Below are positions 60,635-64,000 of a stretch of 64,000 nt of DNA, one piece after another. The notes beneath the pieces were generated by a model. That model searched no databases. It had not been told where the DNA came from and saw only the letters and a list, made by a program, of their open reading frames with translations. Each line of letters begins with the position of its first letter. The stretch's first letter is position 1. The DNA comes from an uncultured Clostridia bacterium (GTDB taxonomy: Bacteria > Bacillota > Clostridia > Oscillospirales > Ruminococcaceae). The stretch covers positions 1 to 64,000 of the forward strand of contig CANQLR010000001.1 of NCBI GenBank assembly GCA_947624745.1, in the 5' to 3' direction. The translations under genes were made by a program, and so were the position numbers.

Positions 60635-63160
60635 TTAGCTTTTGGCGTCGTACCAGCTCTCGCCGGCGTTCACCTCGGCCGTGAGGGGGACCGCCATCTT
60701 CACGGCGCTCTGCATCTCCTCCGAAAGGGCCTTGGCGGCGGCTTCGCGGCACTCCTGCGATGCCTCGACTATGAGCTCGTCGTGCACCTGCAAAATCAGC
60801 TTCGCGTCGAGGTTTTCCTCCTTAAGGCGGCGGTAGACCCTTATCATCGCGATCTTTATGATGTCGGCTGCGGTGCCCTGAATGGGGGCGTTCATCGCGG
60901 CGCGCCTGCCGAAGGCCTTTAAATTGCGGTTCGACGCCTTGAGCTCGGGGATATATCTCCTTCGGCCGAAAAGGGTGGTGACGTAGCCGTCCCGCTCGGC
61001 GCCTTCGACAGTTTTTTGCATGAACTCGTCAATGCCGGGGTATGTCCCGAGGTAGTTTTTGATGTATCGGTCCGCCTCGGCGACCGAGCAGTTGATGTCC
61101 TTCGAGAGGCTGAACGCCCCGATGCCGTAGATTATCCCGAAGTTTACCGCCTTTGCCGCGCGGCGCATATTCGGGTCGACGAACTCCTCGGGAAGGCCGA
61201 AAACCTGTGAGGCGGTGCGGGTGTGGATATCCGCGCCGGACAGAAACGCCTCCTGCATATTTTTGTCGCCGCTCATCGAGCTCAAAACGCGCAGCTCTAT
61301 CTGGCTGTAGTCGGCGTCGAGGAGGATCTTCCCCTCTTCCGCAACGAAGAATTTTCTCATGTTGCGGCCGAGCTCCTTTCTCACCGGGATATTCTGCATA
61401 TTCGGGTTCGAGGAGGATATCCGCCCCGTCCTCGTCTCGGTCTGGCGGAATTCCGAGCGCACGCGGCCGTCGGGGCAGACCTCGGACAGAAGCCCGTCGA
61501 CATAGGTCGAAAGAAGCTTCGTGAGAGTGCGGTAATCGAGGATATCCTGCGCGATGGGGTGAATGTTCACGAGCTCATCCATCACCTCCGCCGAGGTCGA
61601 ATAGCCCCGGTGGTTCTTTTTGCCCCTCGGCAGGCCCATTTCGTCGAAGAGCACCTTACCGAGCTGCTTCGGGGAGCTTATGTTGAACTCGTGCCCCGCC
61701 TGTGCGTAGATTTTCTGCTCCAGCTCGCGAATGTCCGCTTTTAATCCCTCGCCGAAGGAGCGTATGCCGTCCGAATCGACCTTTACGCCCAAGACCTCCA
61801 TCGAGGCAAGGACCTCGCAGAGAGGCTGCTCGATGTCGTATAAAAGTGAGCTCATGCCGGTTTTTTCGACGCCGTCCGAAAGCGCCTCGGCAAGGCGGGG
61901 CAGGGCGCTGATGTCGGGATTTGCGCCGTCTTTGTTATACGAAACGTTATTAAACGCGCATAAATTACTTACAGTATAGTCTGTGGCCTGAGAATTCAGG
62001 AGATACCCCGCGAGGTCGCAGATAAATTTCAGCCCCTTAAGCTCGCGGCCGTTCTCAAAGCAGAGCTTGTATGCGCCCTTGGCAGAAAAGGCGGTCTTTT
62101 CGCAGTCGGCGCAAAGATAGTCTAAAATCAGCTCGGCGTCGGAGGTCCTGTAGGCCTTCCCGCCCGAGGCGATCTGCAGCCCGCCGTCCTCCAAAATAAA
62201 GAAGGAGGGGGCGCGCTTTATTTCGGAAAGAGCCTCGTCGGTGAGGGGGGCTTCCTCCAGATCGACCGCGGGGGCGGCGGCCTCGGAGGGAAGGTCGGCG
62301 GCGCGATCGAGCCCCAATCGGTCGAGGAGCTTGAAGCACTCGAGCTCGGTGAGCATTTTCGAGAGCGCCTCGCGGTCGGGCTCGCCGATCTTATATTCGT
62401 TAATGTCCTGCGGCACGGGGGCGTCGCGGACGATGGTCGCCAGCCATTTCGACTCGTAGGCGGAGTCTCGGCCGTTTTCGAGCTTCGACCTCACCCCCGG
62501 CGAGACCTTGAGCGCCGAAAGGTCGCCGTAAATGTTATCGAGAGAGCCGTACTCGCGGATAAGAGACAGCGCGGTCTTTTCGCCTATGCCGGGAACGCCC
62601 TTTATGTTGTCCGAGCTGTCGCCCATAAGCGCCTTTATGTCGGTGAGGCGGGGAGGCTCGACCCCGTAATTTTCCAAAAACAGGGCGCGGTCGTAGTTTA
62701 CCGTCTCGCGCATCGAGGAAAACCTTACCGTAACGCCGTCCGAGATGAGCTGCAATATATCGCGGTCGCCCGAGAGGAGGTAAGCCTCGCCGCCCGCATC
62801 TTTAAAGAGCTTTGAGACAGAGCCCAGAATGTCGTCGGCCTCGAAGCCGGGGAGCCCGATCACCCTTACGCCGAGGGCGGAAAGAATCTCCTTGACCTTC
62901 GGGAGCTGCTGTGCGAGCTCGTCGGGCATTCCGTGGCGGGTGGCCTTATAGTAGTCGCACTTTAAATGGCGGAAGGTCTTTTCCTTCATGTCAAAGGCCA
63001 CGGCGGCGAAATCGGGGGACAAAAGCTCGGTCTCGCGGAGGTAGATGTTCATGAAGCCGGTGATTGCGTTCGTCGGGAAGCCCTTCGAGCTGTTAAGCAC
63101 CTTTATCCCGTAAAACGCGCGGTTGAGTATCGAGTTGCCGTCGACGATCAGTATTCTCAT
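60635..63160 (-). CDS. polA: DNA polymerase I
   Basis: 841 aa. N-terminal 5'-nuclease domain (LLSGDRDILQLISD, ALMGDSSDNIKGVPGIGEKT); a middle domain at ~300-470 where a 3'-5' exonuclease is expected but the DxE acidic residues are not visible; C-terminal polymerase with motif A LDADYSQIELRVLSSMSGD, motif B RRAAKAVNFGIIYGIG and motif C LQVHDELIVEA. Repairs gaps and removes Okazaki primers. Proofreading appears to be lost, as in several Firmicute PolA proteins. Confidence 0.97.
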   Translation of the reverse strand: MRILIVDGNSILNRAFYGIKVLNSSKGFPTNAITGFMNIYLRETELLSPDFAAVAFDMKEKTFRHLKCDYYKATRHGMPDELAQQLPKVKEILSALGVRVIGLPGFEADDILGSVSKLFKDAGGEAYLLSGDRDILQLISDGVTVRFSSMRETVNYDRALFLENYGVEPPRLTDIKALMGDSSDNIKGVPGIGEKTALSLIREYGSLDNIYGDLSALKVSPGVRSKLENGRDSAYESKWLATIVRDAPVPQDINEYKIGEPDREALSKMLTELECFKLLDRLGLDRAADLPSEAAAPAVDLEEAPLTDEALSEIKRAPSFFILEDGGLQIASGGKAYRTSDAELILDYLCADCEKTAFSAKGAYKLCFENGRELKGLKFICDLAGYLLNSQATDYTVSNLCAFNNVSYNKDGANPDISALPRLAEALSDGVEKTGMSSLLYDIEQPLCEVLASMEVLGVKVDSDGIRSFGEGLKADIRELEQKIYAQAGHEFNISSPKQLGKVLFDEMGLPRGKKNHRGYSTSAEVMDELVNIHPIAQDILDYRTLTKLLSTYVDGLLSEVCPDGRVRSEFRQTETRTGRISSSNPNMQNIPVRKELGRNMRKFFVAEEGKILLDADYSQIELRVLSSMSGDKNMQEAFLSGADIHTRTASQVFGLPEEFVDPNMRRAAKAVNFGIIYGIGAFSLSKDINCSVAEADRYIKNYLGTYPGIDEFMQKTVEGAERDGYVTTLFGRRRYIPELKASNRNLKAFGRRAAMNAPIQGTAADIIKIAMIRVYRRLKEENLDAKLILQVHDELIVEASQECREAAAKALSEEMQSAVKMAVPLTAEVNAGESWYDAKS

Positions 63161-63189
63161 CTCAAAATTCTCCTTTCGTTGCTATAAGT

Positions 63190-63217
63190 AGTATAACACA
63201 TTCCGCCGCTCTTGAAA
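63190..63217 (-). promoter_or_regulatory. Probable polA promoter
   Basis: Minus strand TTTCAA (63212-63217), 16-bp spacer, TATACT (63190-63195), 30 bp before ATG 63160. The -35 is a weak match. Confidence 0.55.
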
Positions 63218-63240
63218 AGGGGCAGAAAAAATTTTTTCCG

Positions 63241-63275
63241 AAAAAAAGCCCGCCGCAGGCGGGAACCTGCGGCGG
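63241..63275 (-). terminator. Terminator of the ECF S-component gene
   Basis: CCGCCGCAGG (63250-63259) and CCTGCGGCGG (63266-63275) form a perfect 10-bp stem with a six-base loop; the minus-strand T-run is AAAAAAA at 63241-63247. Confidence 0.88.
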
Positions 63276-63372
63276 AAGGGTGGAAATGAGAGTGAAGAAG
63301 TCATAAATTTATTCTGCAAGTTGCATTATATCACAATTTTCTTCACTTGTCAAGGCCCTGTAAAAAATTTTT

Positions 63373-63960
63373 TCAGACTTTGGCTTTGCGCTTTTTGGCG
63401 TAGTCTATCACCCGGACGATAACCGTGCTGAAGATGAGGTTTATCGGGGTCTCGACGACGAAGTTGAGGCCGGTCATGCCGAACATCATGTAGACGGCGA
63501 GGTTTTCGGCCCCCGCGCCCGCGGCCCAGGTCTTTACGGTGTCAAGGAAGAACACCGCGCAGCCGAGAATGAATATCGCCTTGTTGACGAGCTGGCATGC
63601 GAGGGCGGCCAAAACGGTCGCGACCCAGACGTTTTTCTTCTCCAAAAGCTTATAGACGCCGGCTGCCGCGACGCCCGCGAGCATGCCCTTGAGCATTACG
63701 GTTATGACGGTCCCGGGGATATTTATCGCCAGGAACGTCGCCGCGTCGGTGATGAGAACGACAACGCCGAAGACGAAGCCGAGCCACGCGCCGGCCTTCC
63801 AGCCGTAGAGCGCCGCGCCGACGACTATCGGGACCAGAACGAGGGTAATGCTGAACGGGCCGAGGCGGATGCCTATCGCCATCGACTGCAAAACGATGAC
63901 TATCGCAGTCAGGATGCCCATCATGGTCATTGTCGTGATTTTTTCGTGTGAGTTTGACAT
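63373..63960 (-). CDS. ECF transporter S component (vitamin uptake)
   Basis: 195 aa with six membrane segments. The N-terminal TMMGILTAIVIVLQSMAIGI and FSITLVLVPIVVGAALYGWK are typical of S components, and the conserved GAWLGFVFGVVVLITD region follows. Substrate not readable. The start has GGAGGAG just upstream. The remaining 40 bp to the window edge (63961-64000) are too short to judge a riboswitch. Different from the ECF protein at 16.3 kb. Confidence 0.9.
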   Translation of the reverse strand: MSNSHEKITTMTMMGILTAIVIVLQSMAIGIRLGPFSITLVLVPIVVGAALYGWKAGAWLGFVFGVVVLITDAATFLAINIPGTVITVMLKGMLAGVAAAGVYKLLEKKNVWVATVLAALACQLVNKAIFILGCAVFFLDTVKTWAAGAGAENLAVYMMFGMTGLNFVVETPINLIFSTVIVRVIDYAKKRKAKV

Positions 63961-64000
63961 AGTTTCTCCTCCAGTGCGGCATGGTATCGACGGCGGGGGC

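Noticed and set aside
63961-64000. THF or other riboswitch before the ECF S component
   Set aside because: CGATACCATGCCGCACTGG looked vaguely like the 3' part of a THF aptamer, but only 40 bp are available and the 5' half is outside the window.

Overview
The window looks like the chromosome of a GC-rich, Gram-positive, spore-forming member of the Clostridia, probably an uncultured gut Oscillospirales-type bacterium (inference). The reasons are spoIIP, lipoprotein signal peptides, the Firmicute-type CpsB/CpsC/CpsD/LCP capsule set, typical Firmicute housekeeping gene orders, and clear TTGACA / 17-bp / TATAAT promoters. No tRNA, rRNA, CRISPR array, prophage or transposase gene was seen.

Layout: 1-6.4 kb is a minus-strand operon comEC, holA, an RNase M5-like TOPRIM gene, an MBOAT O-acyltransferase and a DHHW partner. 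6.7-9.0 kb is serC-serA. 9.2-12.2 kb is a very large secreted protein with 18 CxxC motifs. 12.4-13.8 kb is glyQS. 13.9-20.8 kb is a decaying accessory region: XRE regulators (one frameshifted), an ECF S component with a small-molecule kinase, a flavodoxin lipoprotein, three broken aldo/keto reductases and a decapitated TetR. 20.8-27.3 kb is a complete pstSCAB-phoU and phoP-phoR phosphate system. 27.5-31 kb holds small lipoprotein, CBS, VanY-type peptidase and spoIIP genes. 31.6-34.7 kb is GNAT, rlmH, an MBL hydrolase and murA. 35-36.9 kb is typA. 37.6-46 kb is a minus-strand run recA, recX, rimO, pgsA, DUF3267, two GH5 glucanases and rmuC. 46-51.3 kb is a lipoprotein, a two-component system, yqhQ and prmC. 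51.4-52.7 kb is citrate synthase. 54-60.6 kb is a nucleotidyltransferase and the capsule regulation set (LCP, CpsD, CpsC, an NPTTG-anchored surface protein, CpsB). 60-64 kb is a HAD phosphatase, polA and an ECF S component.

The strongest unexplained signal is a family of structured intergenic repeats. Seven ~95-bp copies have a left end GGGCGAAGCCC and a right end GGGCTTCGCCC around exactly three perfect hairpins, nearly all with three-base loops (TTC, GAA, TCC, GGA). Arm sequences change between copies while pairing is kept, arms are shared between copies, and several appear flipped. Three larger copies carry a conserved ~95-nt insert in the middle arm and belong to composite loci at 31.0-31.6, 36.9-37.5 and 53.0-53.7 kb. 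An eleventh copy of different sequence (54.04-54.12 kb) keeps the three-arm plan. No protein gene explains them; they may be a non-autonomous mobile element or a structured DNA/RNA element.

All calls are from reading the sequence; no database search was run.
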